In this document: in pieces, positions 54,735 to 63,898 of the stretch
Numbering within the stretch: position 1 is the first letter of the stretch
Layout: each line of letters starts with the position of its first letter
NCBI GenBank assembly: GCA_919902775.1
Contig: CAKKRJ010000005.1
Coordinates: forward strand, 1 to 64,000
DNA length: 64,000 bases
Direction of reading: 5' to 3'
Source: Burkholderiaceae bacterium
GTDB lineage: Bacteria; Pseudomonadota; Gammaproteobacteria; Burkholderiales; Burkholderiaceae_C
Notes under the pieces: model-generated
Database searches by the model: none
Told to the model about the DNA's origin: nothing
The model's input: only the letters and a program-made list of their open reading frames with translations
Made by a program: the position numbers and the translations under genes

Positions 54735-55901
54735 ATGACCCTATCCAGAGCCCCCGCAACCACCTTGGTCCACACCGGCAGAGATTCGCAGCGTTTCGAC
54801 GGCATGGTCAACACGCCCGTATTTCGCGGCTCCACCATCTTGGCCGACAACTTGACGCAATGGGAAGCGCGCAAGACCCCGGGCAACCCCATGGCTTCTT
54901 ACGGGCGCTTTGGCAACCCCACCACCCGGGCATTGGAGCAGGCCATTGCGCAACTGGAGGGCGGGCATCGGTCCTGGCTGTTCCCCTCGGGGCTGTCAGC
55001 CTGCACGCACAGCCTGTTGGCCTTGGTGCAGCAGGGGGACCATGTGCTGATGACGGACAGTGTGTATGGACCCACGCGCCAGTTCGCCACACAGGTGCTG
55101 TCGCGCCTTGGCGTGCAGGTCGATTTTTTTGACCCCCTGATCGGGGCAGGGTTGTCAGCCCTCATGCGGCCAAACACCCGGGTGGTGTTCGTGGAGTCGC
55201 CAGGCTCGGCCACCTTTGAAATGCAGGACATCCCGGCCATGGCCGATGTGGCGCACGCAGCCGGGGCCTGGGTGGTCATGGACAACACCTGGGCGACACC
55301 GATGTTCTTCAAGCCCGTTGAACACGGTGTGGACATTTCGGTGCAGGCCGCCACCAAGTACATCGTCGGTCACTCCGACGCTTTGCTGGGCGTGGCCACG
55401 GCCAATGCGCGCGCTTGGCATTTGCTGGAAAAAGCGGCGCACGACTTTGGCCAGACCGCGGGCCCCGATGATGTGTTTTTGGCTTTGCGCGGCTTGCGCA
55501 CCTTGTCGGTTCGCTTGCAGCAGCATTGGGCCAATGGCTTGCAACTGGCGCAGGCCCTGCAGGCGCATCCCATGGTGCGCCGCGTGCTGCACCCCGCATT
55601 GCCGGGGGATCCGGGGCATGCTGTGTGGCGACGCGATTGCCTGGGGGCCAGTGGCCTGTTTGGCATGGTGCTGCAGCCCCTGAGTCAGCCGAACTTGCAC
55701 CGGTTTTTTGAACGCCTCGAACTCTTTGGCATTGGCCTGTCGTGGGGGGGTTACGAAAGCCTGGCGCTGCCGATGGATCGCCCGGTGCGCAGCGCCAGGC
55801 CCTGGGTGGAAGAAGGCGTCTTGGTGCGCGTGCACGCCGGACTCGAATGTGCGGACGATCTGGTGCGCGACATGACCCAAGCCCTGGACCACATCAGCTG
55901 A
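54735..55901 (+). CDS. cystathionine beta-lyase-like PLP enzyme (Cys/Met metabolism family)
   Basis: 388 residues. PLP-dependent Cys/Met metabolism fold: ATTLVHTGRDSQRFDGMVNTP start, SGLSACTHSLLALVQQGDHVL, VMDNTWATPMFFKPVEHGVD and the Schiff-base lysine in AATKYIVGHSD (Lys208). Closest in pattern to MetC, which cleaves cystathionine to homocysteine, pyruvate and ammonia. Start at the ATG at 54735 has no clear Shine-Dalgarno. Its 3' end overlaps the convergent lysR by 8 bases. Confidence 0.88.
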   Translation: MTLSRAPATTLVHTGRDSQRFDGMVNTPVFRGSTILADNLTQWEARKTPGNPMASYGRFGNPTTRALEQAIAQLEGGHRSWLFPSGLSACTHSLLALVQQGDHVLMTDSVYGPTRQFATQVLSRLGVQVDFFDPLIGAGLSALMRPNTRVVFVESPGSATFEMQDIPAMADVAHAAGAWVVMDNTWATPMFFKPVEHGVDISVQAATKYIVGHSDALLGVATANARAWHLLEKAAHDFGQTAGPDDVFLALRGLRTLSVRLQQHWANGLQLAQALQAHPMVRRVLHPALPGDPGHAVWRRDCLGASGLFGMVLQPLSQPNLHRFFERLELFGIGLSWGGYESLALPMDRPVRSARPWVEEGVLVRVHAGLECADDLVRDMTQALDHIS

Positions 55902-56841
55902 TGTGGAGGGGGCCTTCCCCTTTGACGCCATGCGTGTTGCTGCCGTCGACTTGGACCGGCACGCCATCGAGCAAGGTTTGCTGCAAGGAAATGATCTGAG
56001 GTGTCAGTTCTTTGTCGGCCAGTGTGATCATGGCGATCCGGCCAACCATGCGCGGCGCGCTCAGATCGCGCATGACCCAACCCGGTTTGAGCACAGAGCG
56101 GGCCGAATGGTGGCCCATCAGGGCGATGCCGTAGCCCGCCTCCAACAAGCCAATGACCGTGGACAGTTCATTGACCCGGTGGCTGATGCGCGAGACGACG
56201 CCTGCGTTGCGCAAGGCCAGGCTGACTTGCGTGCCCACCGTATCGCGCGACTTCAATTGAATGAGGCGCTCATCGGCGAGGCTTTGCCAGGAAATCGATT
56301 CGCCCTGGGCCAGCGGATGCTGCGCAGGCAAAACCGCTACGTAGCGTTGTTCGTCAAGGAACCGGTAGCGCAAATCCGAAGCATCACCTGTTTGCAGGGC
56401 AATGGCCATGTCGGCTTGCTCGCTGCGCAACAGCTCAATGGCCTCGTCGCTCGAGACATCGGCAAACTGCAAGTCGATGCCAGGACAACGGACTCGAAAT
56501 TCAGCCAGTGCAGGTTTGAGCAAGGTGGGAAAAATGTTGGGCACGGCGGCGATGCGCAGAGCGCCAGTTTTGCCCTGGATATGGCGCTGCAAAGCCGTTT
56601 CCGTTTGTTCCGCCTCATCGAGCAGGCGTCGGGACAGGCGCTTGCATTCCTGGCCCAGAGCGGTCAGTCTGACCTTGTGGGTGCTGCGGTCGAACAGCGA
56701 GCCGCCCAACGCCACTTCCAGGTTGCGGATGGTGGCACTGAGGGTGGGTTGTTTCACGTGCAGACGTTCAGCCGCCGCTGTGAAACTGAGCGCTTCAGCA
56801 ACAGCCAGGAAAGATCTCAGTTGAATCAGGGTGATTTTCAT
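55894..56841 (-). CDS. LysR family transcriptional regulator
   Basis: 315 residues from the ATG at 56841. Winged helix-turn-helix at about 1-60 (KITLIQLRSFLAVAEALSFT, HVKQPTLSATIRNLE, LFDRSTHKVRLTALG) and a two-lobed co-inducer domain (GALRIAAVPNIFPTLLKPAL, GYGIALMGHHSARS). Divergent from a crotonase gene across 155 bases, so that gene is its probable target. Converges with the metC-like gene. Confidence 0.93.
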   Translation of the reverse strand: MKITLIQLRSFLAVAEALSFTAAAERLHVKQPTLSATIRNLEVALGGSLFDRSTHKVRLTALGQECKRLSRRLLDEAEQTETALQRHIQGKTGALRIAAVPNIFPTLLKPALAEFRVRCPGIDLQFADVSSDEAIELLRSEQADMAIALQTGDASDLRYRFLDEQRYVAVLPAQHPLAQGESISWQSLADERLIQLKSRDTVGTQVSLALRNAGVVSRISHRVNELSTVIGLLEAGYGIALMGHHSARSVLKPGWVMRDLSAPRMVGRIAMITLADKELTPQIISLQQTLLDGVPVQVDGSNTHGVKGEGPLHIS

Positions 56842-56996
56842 GTTTGGGTGTGAACGGGCTGAAAGCGTGCACCAGTGTACGCCGCAAGCGTGTCGGGCAC
56901 AGGCAGGAATATAGATGGCGTCAATGAAGAAATAGCCGGAAAAATTCACCGAATCGATACACTGCCAGCAGCTTATTGACAAGGAGACTCGCGAAC

Positions 56997-57737
56997 ATGT
57001 CCGTCCTATTGAACGAAGTGCGTGACAGCATCCACATCGTGACGCTGAACCGTCCCGAGGTGCTCAATGCCTGGAACCCTGAACTGTCGCTGGCGCTGCA
57101 CCAGGCGCTGCGTGATTTTGCCGACGACCCCAATCGCCGGGTTTGCATCATCACCGGCAGCGGCCCCTTTTTCAGCGCCGGTCTGGACCTGAAAAACCCG
57201 CCCAAAGACGAAGCGCCCTTGGCCATGCCCAACCTGTCCGTGCCTTGCGACAAGCCGATTTTGGTGGCGGTGGAAGGCGGCGCCATTGGCTACGCGTCGG
57301 TGTTGTGCCAGTTGGCCGACATGGTGTTCGCCGGGCGCAGCGCTTATTTTCTGTATCCGGAAGCCAAGCTGGGCCTGTTCCAGGGCCTGATGGGCGGCTT
57401 CACTGGGCGCTTGCAATACAAGGGCGGTTTGCAATGGCTCATGACCGGCGAGAAGATCTCGGCCGAGCGTGCGCGTGAGATCGGCTTGGTCAATGAAACC
57501 GTGGACGACGGACAGGCTCTGGCGCGTGCCTTGAGCGTGGCCGAACGCATCGCAGCCAATGCGCCGCTGGTGGTGCAGGCCATGAAATCCATTGCCTTGG
57601 GCATGCTGAACAAGGGCCCCATCGAAGCAAATTTCCAGCTCAACCAAAAACTGGCCCGCATCATGTCCAGCGAAGACGGGGCCGAAGGCCTGGCTTCGTT
57701 CCGCGAAAAACGCCCAGCCCGCTTTCAGGGCAAATGA
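56997..57737 (+). CDS. enoyl-CoA hydratase/isomerase family protein
   Basis: 246 residues. Crotonase fold: NRPEVLNAWNPELSLAL, GSGPFFSAGLDLKNPP, EGGAIGYASVLCQLADM. The active-site stretch reads YPEAKLGLFQGLMGGF: a glutamate in the first catalytic position and none in the second, suggesting an isomerase or specialised hydratase. AAGGAG at 56981-56986 supports the ATG at 56997. Divergent from lysR. Confidence 0.88.
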   Translation: MSVLLNEVRDSIHIVTLNRPEVLNAWNPELSLALHQALRDFADDPNRRVCIITGSGPFFSAGLDLKNPPKDEAPLAMPNLSVPCDKPILVAVEGGAIGYASVLCQLADMVFAGRSAYFLYPEAKLGLFQGLMGGFTGRLQYKGGLQWLMTGEKISAERAREIGLVNETVDDGQALARALSVAERIAANAPLVVQAMKSIALGMLNKGPIEANFQLNQKLARIMSSEDGAEGLASFREKRPARFQGK

Positions 57738-57767
57738 CGCTCCAATTCAATGTTGCTGTGAAAGAAC

Positions 57768-57840
57768 AGCCTTCGGCCGCAGGGGCGGCCTCCTACAAAA
57801 ACCAAAAGCGCTGTGGGAGCGCGCCCTCGCGCGCGAATGC
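57768..57840 (-). repeat. REP-like element, two modules, inverted relative to 10478
   Basis: Contains CAGCCTTCGGCCGCAGGGGC and GGCCTCCTAC, then TGTGGGAGCGCGCCCTCGCG and CGCGAATGC. Both module types seen at 10478-10551 are present, here in the reverse orientation, in the spacer after the crotonase gene. Confidence 0.75.
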
Positions 57841-57910
57841 ACGCTGAAGTTATTTTTCAAGCTCTGGGACGTCGCCCAGCCACATGACCTTTCATCCAGG
57901 AAAAATCCCC

Positions 57911-58879
57911 ATGAATTTGCAAGAACTCAAAGCCCGCGTACGCATCCCCGTGATCGCCTCGCCCATGTTCATCGTGTCTTACCCCGAACTGGTGATCGCG
58001 CAATGCAAGGCCGGCATCATTGGCTCTTTTCCGGCGCTCAATGCGCGACCAGCCGAGGTGCTCGAGCAGTGGCTGCAGCGCATCACCTCGGAGCTGGCCG
58101 AATACGACCGACAGCACCCTGAGCGCCCCAGCGCGCCGTTCGCTGTCAACCAGATCGTGCACAAAACCAACACCCGCCTGGAGCACGACGTGGCCATGTG
58201 CGTCAAGTACAAGGTGCCGCTGATCATCACCTCGCTGGGCGCGCAGCCCGAAGTCAATGCGGCCATCCATTCCTATGGCGGCATGGTGTTGCACGACGTC
58301 ATCAACCAAAAATTTGCGCACAAAGCCATCGAAAAAGGCGCGGATGGTTTGATCCTGGTGGCCTGCGGTGCCGGTGGGCACGCAGGGCAGCAGTCGCCGT
58401 TTGCCTTGGTGCAAGAGACACGCGCCTGGTTTGACGGCCCGATCGCCTTGTCGGGCTCGATTGCCCACGGGGCCTCGGTGCTGGCCGCGCAGGCGCTGGG
58501 CGCAGATTTTGCCTACATCGGTTCGGCCTTCATTGCCACGCAAGAGGCGCATGCCGTGGAGGCCTACAAGCAGGCCTTGGTGGACTGCAACGCGCAAGAC
58601 ATCGTCTACACCAACCTGTTCACGGGCGTGCACGGCAATTACCTGCGCCCTTCCATCGAGGCATCGGGCATGGACCCCGACAACCTGCCGGTGAGCGACC
58701 CCAGCAAAATGCAATTTGGCGATGGCGGCAGCAAGGCCAAAGCCTGGAAAGACGTCTGGGGCTGTGGCCAAGGCATTGGCGCGATCCACGACGTGCCACC
58801 GGTCGCTGAGTTTGTCGACCGTTTGGTCGCGCAATACCAGACCGCACAAGAAAAACTGAACTTGCCTGCCGCTCGGTAA
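57911..58879 (+). CDS. nitronate monooxygenase / NAD(P)H-dependent flavin oxidoreductase family
   Basis: 322 residues. FMN-binding TIM barrel of the 2-nitropropane dioxygenase family: VIASPMFIVSYPELVIAQCK, SFPALNARP, LVACGAGGHAGQQSPFAL (the histidine is the usual catalytic base), ALSGSIAHGASVLAAQALGA and GSAFIATQEA for FMN. Natural substrate unknown; some homologues act as enoyl reductases. ATG at 57911 with AGGAAA upstream. Flanked on both sides by REP-like elements. Confidence 0.88.
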   Translation: MNLQELKARVRIPVIASPMFIVSYPELVIAQCKAGIIGSFPALNARPAEVLEQWLQRITSELAEYDRQHPERPSAPFAVNQIVHKTNTRLEHDVAMCVKYKVPLIITSLGAQPEVNAAIHSYGGMVLHDVINQKFAHKAIEKGADGLILVACGAGGHAGQQSPFALVQETRAWFDGPIALSGSIAHGASVLAAQALGADFAYIGSAFIATQEAHAVEAYKQALVDCNAQDIVYTNLFTGVHGNYLRPSIEASGMDPDNLPVSDPSKMQFGDGGSKAKAWKDVWGCGQGIGAIHDVPPVAEFVDRLVAQYQTAQEKLNLPAAR

Positions 58880-58894
58880 CCACGCGGTCACGGG

Positions 58895-58947
58895 TTTTTG
58901 TGGGAGGCCGCCCCTGCGGCCGAAGCATTCGCGCGCGGGGGCGCGCA
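58895..58947 (+). repeat. REP-like element, two modules abutting
   Basis: TTTTTGTGGGAGGCCGCCCC, TGCGGCCGAAGC, then ATTCGCGCGCGGGGGCGCGC. Same two modules as at 10478, with no spacer between them. Confidence 0.72.
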
Positions 58948-59031
58948 GCAAATCAAATGCACTGGTCGAGCGGGTTATGAAACGCGTGGATATCCGCAAA
59001 TCGAATAAATGCCAAATATTCGAATTACGAA

Positions 59032-59994
59032 TCAAACTGGCTTGACACGCACCCCACCAATCACACCAGTCACCAGCAGCGCAATGCCCGCCAGCGTGAG
59101 CGGTTCGGGCCAATGGCCGCGCAACCAGAAGGCGTAGCCCAGCGCGGCCAGGGTCTCAAATACGATCAGTTGCCCCGCCAAGGCGGTGGGCAGGCGCTGG
59201 CTGGCAGCGTTCCAGCACAGGGTGCCCAGCCAGGAGGCAAACAGGCCGATGGCCATCATGAGGCCGATGAATTCCAGCGGACGTGGCCCCAGGGGCATGG
59301 GCAGCGGGTCGTGCGTGGCGCTCGTCCAGAGCCAGAACGCGGCGTAGCCCAGCAGGGCCAGCGGCAGGGTGGCCAGGCCCTGCGCGGTGGCCCACACGCG
59401 GGGGTTGCGGTCGGGGTGACCGCGCAACCAGTCGGCATTTTTCAGGGGGTACCAGGTCCAGCAGGCCACGGCACCGACGGCCAACACGGCACCGGTGATG
59501 TAGCGCGAGGTGTCGGCATGGGGGTCTTGCACCAGGGCGTTCCATTCGACATGGTTGACGCAGGCGATGCCCAGCAAAATCAAGGCCAACGGCGGGGCCA
59601 ACTTGAGCCACGGAAAACGCCCGTCGCGTTGGTGGTTGAGCAAGTTGGCCGCGACAGCGATCACCACGGGCAGCGTGCCGATGAGCATGGTGGGCAGTGC
59701 TCCGCCCGCACGCTGGATGGCGCTGGCCAAAAACAGGTAATACAGCACGTTGCCAATCGCGGCCAGCTTCAGCGCGGCCAGCCAGTCGGCGCGGGACAGG
59801 CGCTTGATTTCGGCGCGGTCCACAAAGGTCAGGGGCAGGGCGATCAGGCCAAAGGCCAGATAGCGGCCAAAGGTGTGCAGCGCGGCGGGATAGTCGGGCA
59901 GCATCAGCGGGCCGACAAACACCAGGCCCCACATCATGCCGGCGGCCAGAGAAAAGAAAATGCCGCCCCAGAAGGCGCTTGTGTTGTTCTGCAT
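59032..59994 (-). CDS. EamA/DMT family transporter
   Basis: 320 residues with about ten hydrophobic helices in two EamA halves (FFSLAAGMMWGLVFVGPLML; AVLAVGAVACWTWYPLKNAD; FIGLMMAIGLFASWLGTLCW). Probable metabolite or amino-acid exporter in the inner membrane. Start at the ATG at 59994. It lies 20 bases downstream of the half-TRIC gene on the same strand, so the two may be cotranscribed. Confidence 0.88.
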   Translation of the reverse strand: MQNNTSAFWGGIFFSLAAGMMWGLVFVGPLMLPDYPAALHTFGRYLAFGLIALPLTFVDRAEIKRLSRADWLAALKLAAIGNVLYYLFLASAIQRAGGALPTMLIGTLPVVIAVAANLLNHQRDGRFPWLKLAPPLALILLGIACVNHVEWNALVQDPHADTSRYITGAVLAVGAVACWTWYPLKNADWLRGHPDRNPRVWATAQGLATLPLALLGYAAFWLWTSATHDPLPMPLGPRPLEFIGLMMAIGLFASWLGTLCWNAASQRLPTALAGQLIVFETLAALGYAFWLRGHWPEPLTLAGIALLVTGVIGGVRVKPV

Positions 59995-60014
59995 GAGATT
60001 GGATTGGAGAAGAT

Positions 60015-60386
60015 TCAGGTGCGCCAGGCGGGCAGTTGCCAGTTGCGCCAAAGCGCCAGCGCGCGCAAGCCCACGGTGACCACCAGGCAAGCCAGCAGGG
60101 CCACCCAGCCCGGTGCATCGGTGGTCCACAGGCCCACATAGGTCCAACCGCCGGCAAAGGCACAGACCGCGTAGGGGCGGTGGTCCTTGAAGGCGGTGGG
60201 GATTTCGTTGCACACCATGTCGCGCAGCACACCGCCAAACGCGGCCAAAAACGCCACCACACACACGCCCACCGCGTCGAGTTGCTTGCGGGCAGCCTCC
60301 ATCAGACCAGACAGGGCAAAGGCCGCCGTGGCCGACAGCTCGACCAGCAGGCGCAGGGTGTCACCCCAAGATTGAATTCCGTACAT
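60015..60386 (-). CDS. half-length TRIC/UPF0126 family membrane protein
   Basis: 123 residues, whereas normal bacterial TRIC proteins are about 200 and hold two UPF0126 repeats. Here only one repeat is seen: LVELSATAAFALSGLMEAAR and DAVGVCVVAFLAAFGGVLRD, then MVCNEIPTAF, typical of the second repeat, and two more helices (ALLACLVVTVGLRALALW). Likely potassium-channel-type fold if it assembles as a larger oligomer. No missing half is found in other frames: upstream is the merR 3' end. ATG at 60386. Confidence 0.82.
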   Translation of the reverse strand: MYGIQSWGDTLRLLVELSATAAFALSGLMEAARKQLDAVGVCVVAFLAAFGGVLRDMVCNEIPTAFKDHRPYAVCAFAGGWTYVGLWTTDAPGWVALLACLVVTVGLRALALWRNWQLPAWRT

Positions 60387-60435
60387 GGGGGGGATTATCG
60401 GGGCTGCTTTTCTGGCCGATGTCTCATGGACAGGC

Positions 60436-61434
60436 TCAAGCACGGTCTTGCAGGGAAATGCCTTCGTGTGCGGCCACCATGCGCAGTGCTTTTTCAAACA
60501 AGACCCGTGCCGTTCCGGCCAGGGTGTGCAGCTGCGTGTGCAGCTCGGCGTCTTTGGGGCTTTGGTTCAGGCAGTCGCGGCTGTAGTCTTCAAATCGGCC
60601 CAACTGGCCAATGAGTTCGGCCACGTGTCGCGGGCATTCGCACAGCACCTGGCTGGGCAGGTTGGCCACGCGTTGCAGCACGCTGTCTGAAAACTGGCGT
60701 GCTGGCAACGGTGGGTTCAGGCTGTCTGCCGTCCATGCGGGGGTGGCCAGCGGCGGGCGTGCGCTTTGGAGGATGTCGGCCAGGTCCGCATCGTTCAGGG
60801 GCTCGCGGTGCACCAGGCAGCCTGCGCGGCTCAGGCTGGTGATGGCTTGCATGGGACCAAAACCGTAAAGCACCACCGTTTGGCGTGCGGCGTGTTGCCG
60901 TGACAGGGCCAGGATCTGCTGCGCCGCGCTGTCGTTCAGGTTGTTCACCGAGACCACCAACACATCGGGCGCGTTGTTCAACTGAGCCTCACGGGCCGCG
61001 ACCAGATCGGCCCACACCTGCTGAACGGGCAAGGGGCCTGCAAGCCTTGCCGCGCTGAATGTTTCAGACTGCAGGCGCTTGGCCAAGGCCTGGCCAACCA
61101 CCACCCATGCGCCAGGGTCACCATTTGACGGGCTGGGCGTGTGCCGTGCAGCGCTGGCCATGGCGGTGCCTGTTTGCAGCAATTGCAACAGCTGCGCCGT
61201 GGGCAAACCGGCAATCAGGCCGATGCCGTGGCCCTGGCCCGTGAGCGATTTCAGCAACGCGGCCTTGCGCAAATCGGCTTCGTTGTACAGCCGGTGTTGC
61301 CCGGCGGTGGTGCTGGGTGAAAACGCCTTGTAGCGGGTTTGCCAGACGCGCAAGGTGGGCACCGGCACGCCGCTGAGCTTGGAAACCGCGCCAATACGGT
61401 AAAGCGTCGGGCTGGGTGCGGGCGTCTTGTTCAT
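60436..61434 (-). CDS. MerR family regulator with C-terminal sensor domain
   Basis: 332 residues, much longer than plain MerR. N-terminal HTH (YRIGAVSKLSGVPVPTLRVW, AGQHRLYNEADLRK) followed by a large domain resembling the cobalamin-binding/SCHIC-type alpha/beta fold (VLVVSVNNLNDSAAQQIL, VVLYGFGPMQAITSL) and a helical tail. No DxHxxG cobalamin motif is seen, so the ligand is unknown. Divergent from the Rrf2-type gene. Start at the ATG at 61434; a longer open frame runs to 61479. Confidence 0.85.
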   Translation of the reverse strand: MNKTPAPSPTLYRIGAVSKLSGVPVPTLRVWQTRYKAFSPSTTAGQHRLYNEADLRKAALLKSLTGQGHGIGLIAGLPTAQLLQLLQTGTAMASAARHTPSPSNGDPGAWVVVGQALAKRLQSETFSAARLAGPLPVQQVWADLVAAREAQLNNAPDVLVVSVNNLNDSAAQQILALSRQHAARQTVVLYGFGPMQAITSLSRAGCLVHREPLNDADLADILQSARPPLATPAWTADSLNPPLPARQFSDSVLQRVANLPSQVLCECPRHVAELIGQLGRFEDYSRDCLNQSPKDAELHTQLHTLAGTARVLFEKALRMVAAHEGISLQDRA

Positions 61435-61559
61435 TGTTTTGTTGATGTATTGAATAGATATTTTAAGTTGAAAATCCATTTATAGAGAAATAAATAAGAT
61501 ATTGAACGGATTCATAAGGAATGAAAACATACAATCAACATTCAAATGAGGAACGCACC

Positions 61560-62054
61560 ATGATCCTGAAGAAAACAGCCAAAGCCGTTGACATTGCGGT
61601 GTTCATCACGTCTCGTTCCACCCTGGATCCCGTGACGACCGAAGAGATCGCTTCGGGTTTGGGCCTGTCGTCTTCTTACACGGAATCGATCCTCAAAGCG
61701 TTGCGCGAAGCGGGCCTGGTCCGTGCGCATCGGGGGCCGGGTGGGGGCTACCAGATCCGTGGCAACCCGGAAGACATCAGCTTGTGGGATGTGGTGAAAC
61801 ACTTCGAGGTGGTGCACCGTTTTGACGAGGTGTACAGCGATGACGCGCACCCGATGAAGGCGCTGGAGTCGGACATTCAACGGCACTTGCAAGACGCCCT
61901 GGCATCCCAAACACTGGACGATGTGGCCGTGCCCTTCACACCACCCGATGCGCGTGTCACGTCCATGCTGGGCCAGTTCCGCCTGAAGCCGTTGCCCGCA
62001 CCGGTCATGCCCAAAGCCCCCAATTCGGTGTTTCAGCTCAGCATGATGCTCTGA
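61560..62054 (+). CDS. Rrf2 family transcriptional regulator without Fe-S cysteines
   Basis: 164 residues. Winged helix typical of Rrf2 (KAVDIAVFITSRS, TTEEIASGLGLSSSYTESIL, LREAGLVRAHRGPGGGYQI). There is no cysteine in the whole chain, so it cannot bind the [2Fe-2S] cluster of IscR or NsrR. The C-terminal half (DARVTSMLGQFRLKPLPAPV) is unusual for the family. ATG at 61560 with GAGGA at 61548-61552; the ATG at 61521 sits directly against its AAGGA and is less likely. Precedes phaC by 89 bases on the same strand. Confidence 0.82.
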   Translation: MILKKTAKAVDIAVFITSRSTLDPVTTEEIASGLGLSSSYTESILKALREAGLVRAHRGPGGGYQIRGNPEDISLWDVVKHFEVVHRFDEVYSDDAHPMKALESDIQRHLQDALASQTLDDVAVPFTPPDARVTSMLGQFRLKPLPAPVMPKAPNSVFQLSMML

Positions 62055-62143
62055 GCCTGGACGATGGGACTATCCCCATCGGTGTGGGCGCCTCTACCGA
62101 CAGGTGGATGGTGGCAGGCCTTGTCCGGGCCTAGCATGGCCGG

Positions 62144-63898
62144 GTGAAAAATTTTCGCCTCCATCCACTTGCTGCCGACGTCCCACGACCAGGGCCTATG
62201 CTGGACCGCTGGGCCCACACCCAGGTGTCGCCATTCACGCGGGGTGTCTCGACGGCGTCCTTGCGCATGGCGTTTGAAGACTGGCTGACGCATCTGTCCC
62301 AGAACCCGGCCGAGCAACTCAAGCTGCTGCAACTGGCGCTGCAAAGTGTGCAGCAGTGGACCTCTTATGCGGCTCAGGCGCAACAGCGCAATTGCAAACT
62401 GTGCATTGAGCCCATGGTGCACGACACGCGTTTTGAGCACCCGAGTTGGCAGACGTGGCCTTTCAATGCGATCAGTCAGTCATTTTTGCTGACGCAGCAA
62501 TGGTGGCAAGAAGCGACGACCGGGGTGCGTGGTGTTTCGCCACACCATGAGTCGGTGGTCAATTTCGCGGCCCGGCAGTGCCTGGACATGGTGTCCCCCG
62601 CTAATTTTGTGCTGACCAATCCCGAGGTACTGGAATGCACCCAGAAAACCATGGGCGCCAATTTGCAGCAGGGTTTTCAGAACTGGCTGGAAGACCTCCA
62701 GCGCTTGCAGGCAGGTCAAGCGCCCCAAGGTGCCGAGGCTTACCAAGTGGGGCGCGACGTGGCCATCACGCCGGGCCAGGTCATTTACCGCAACCACCTG
62801 ATCGAGTTGATTCAGTACACCCCCAGCACCGACCAGGTGCATCCCGAGCCGGTGTTGATCGTGCCGTCGTGGATCATGAAGTACTACATCCTGGATTTGT
62901 CGCCGCACAACTCGCTGATCAAGTATTTGGTGGACCACGGTCACACGGTGTTTGCCATGTCCTGGGCCAACCCCGGCAGTGACGACCGGGACCTGGACCT
63001 GGACGACTATTTGCGCATGGGCGTGATGGACGCCCTGGAAGTGGTGTGCGCCGTGGTGCCCAGACACAAAGTGCATGCGGTCGGGTATTGCCTGGGCGGC
63101 ACACTGCTGGCCATCGCCGCTGCGGCCATGGCCAGAGAGGCCGATGACCGTCTGGCCAGCCTCACGCTGGTGGCCGCACAGACCGACTTCACGGAGCCTG
63201 GCGAACTGGAACTGTTCATTGACGACAGCCAGGTTGCTTATCTGGAAGACATCATGTGGGACCGGGGGTATCTGGACAGCTCGCAGATGGCGGGCGCGTT
63301 CCAGTGGATGAACTCGAACGACCTGATCTGGTCGCGCATGCTCAAGAACTATTTGCTGGGTGAGCGCCCGCCCATGAGTGACCTGATGGCCTGGAATGCC
63401 GATGGCACACGCTTGCCTTACCGCATGCACGCCGAATATTTACGGCGCATGTTTTTGAAAAACGATTTGGCCAGCGGCCGTTACCCCGTCAACGGCAGAC
63501 CCGTGGCCTTGACCGCGATTCAATGTCCGATTTACGCCATTGGCACCGTTCGCGACCATGTGGCCCCGTGGCGTTCGGTGCACAAATTGCACCTGCTGAC
63601 GAATGTGGACACCACCTTCGTGTTGACCTCGGGTGGCCACAATGTGGGCATCGTCAACCCGCCGGGTGTGCCAGGGCGCAGTTTTCATGTGTTGACGCGG
63701 CTGCACGATGGGCCCTACTTGGACCCCGATGCATGGTGGCAGGCCGCAGCCCTGCACGAAGGCTCCTGGTGGCCGCATTGGCAGGCCTGGCTGCAAACCC
63801 AATCGGGCCCTGCAGGCCCGTTGCCTGCCATGGGGGCCACCGACCTGGGTTTGGCGCCCTTGGGTGATGCGCCCGGGCAATATGTTTTGGAAAATTGA
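62144..63898 (+). CDS. phaC: polyhydroxyalkanoate synthase (class I-like PhaC)
   Basis: 584 residues. Polymerises 3-hydroxyacyl-CoA into storage granules. PhaC N-terminal domain (FNAISQSFLLTQQWWQEATT, FVLTNPEVLECTQ) and alpha/beta-hydrolase core. Catalytic triad: Cys316 in VGYCLGGTLLAIA, Asp471 in TVRDHVAPWRSVHK, His499 in SGGHNVGIVNPPG. The start is a GTG at 62144 without a good ribosome site; an ATG at 62198 (MLDRWAH) is an alternative. No phasin, phaA or phaB gene is adjacent. Confidence 0.94.
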   Translation: MKNFRLHPLAADVPRPGPMLDRWAHTQVSPFTRGVSTASLRMAFEDWLTHLSQNPAEQLKLLQLALQSVQQWTSYAAQAQQRNCKLCIEPMVHDTRFEHPSWQTWPFNAISQSFLLTQQWWQEATTGVRGVSPHHESVVNFAARQCLDMVSPANFVLTNPEVLECTQKTMGANLQQGFQNWLEDLQRLQAGQAPQGAEAYQVGRDVAITPGQVIYRNHLIELIQYTPSTDQVHPEPVLIVPSWIMKYYILDLSPHNSLIKYLVDHGHTVFAMSWANPGSDDRDLDLDDYLRMGVMDALEVVCAVVPRHKVHAVGYCLGGTLLAIAAAAMAREADDRLASLTLVAAQTDFTEPGELELFIDDSQVAYLEDIMWDRGYLDSSQMAGAFQWMNSNDLIWSRMLKNYLLGERPPMSDLMAWNADGTRLPYRMHAEYLRRMFLKNDLASGRYPVNGRPVALTAIQCPIYAIGTVRDHVAPWRSVHKLHLLTNVDTTFVLTSGGHNVGIVNPPGVPGRSFHVLTRLHDGPYLDPDAWWQAAALHEGSWWPHWQAWLQTQSGPAGPLPAMGATDLGLAPLGDAPGQYVLEN

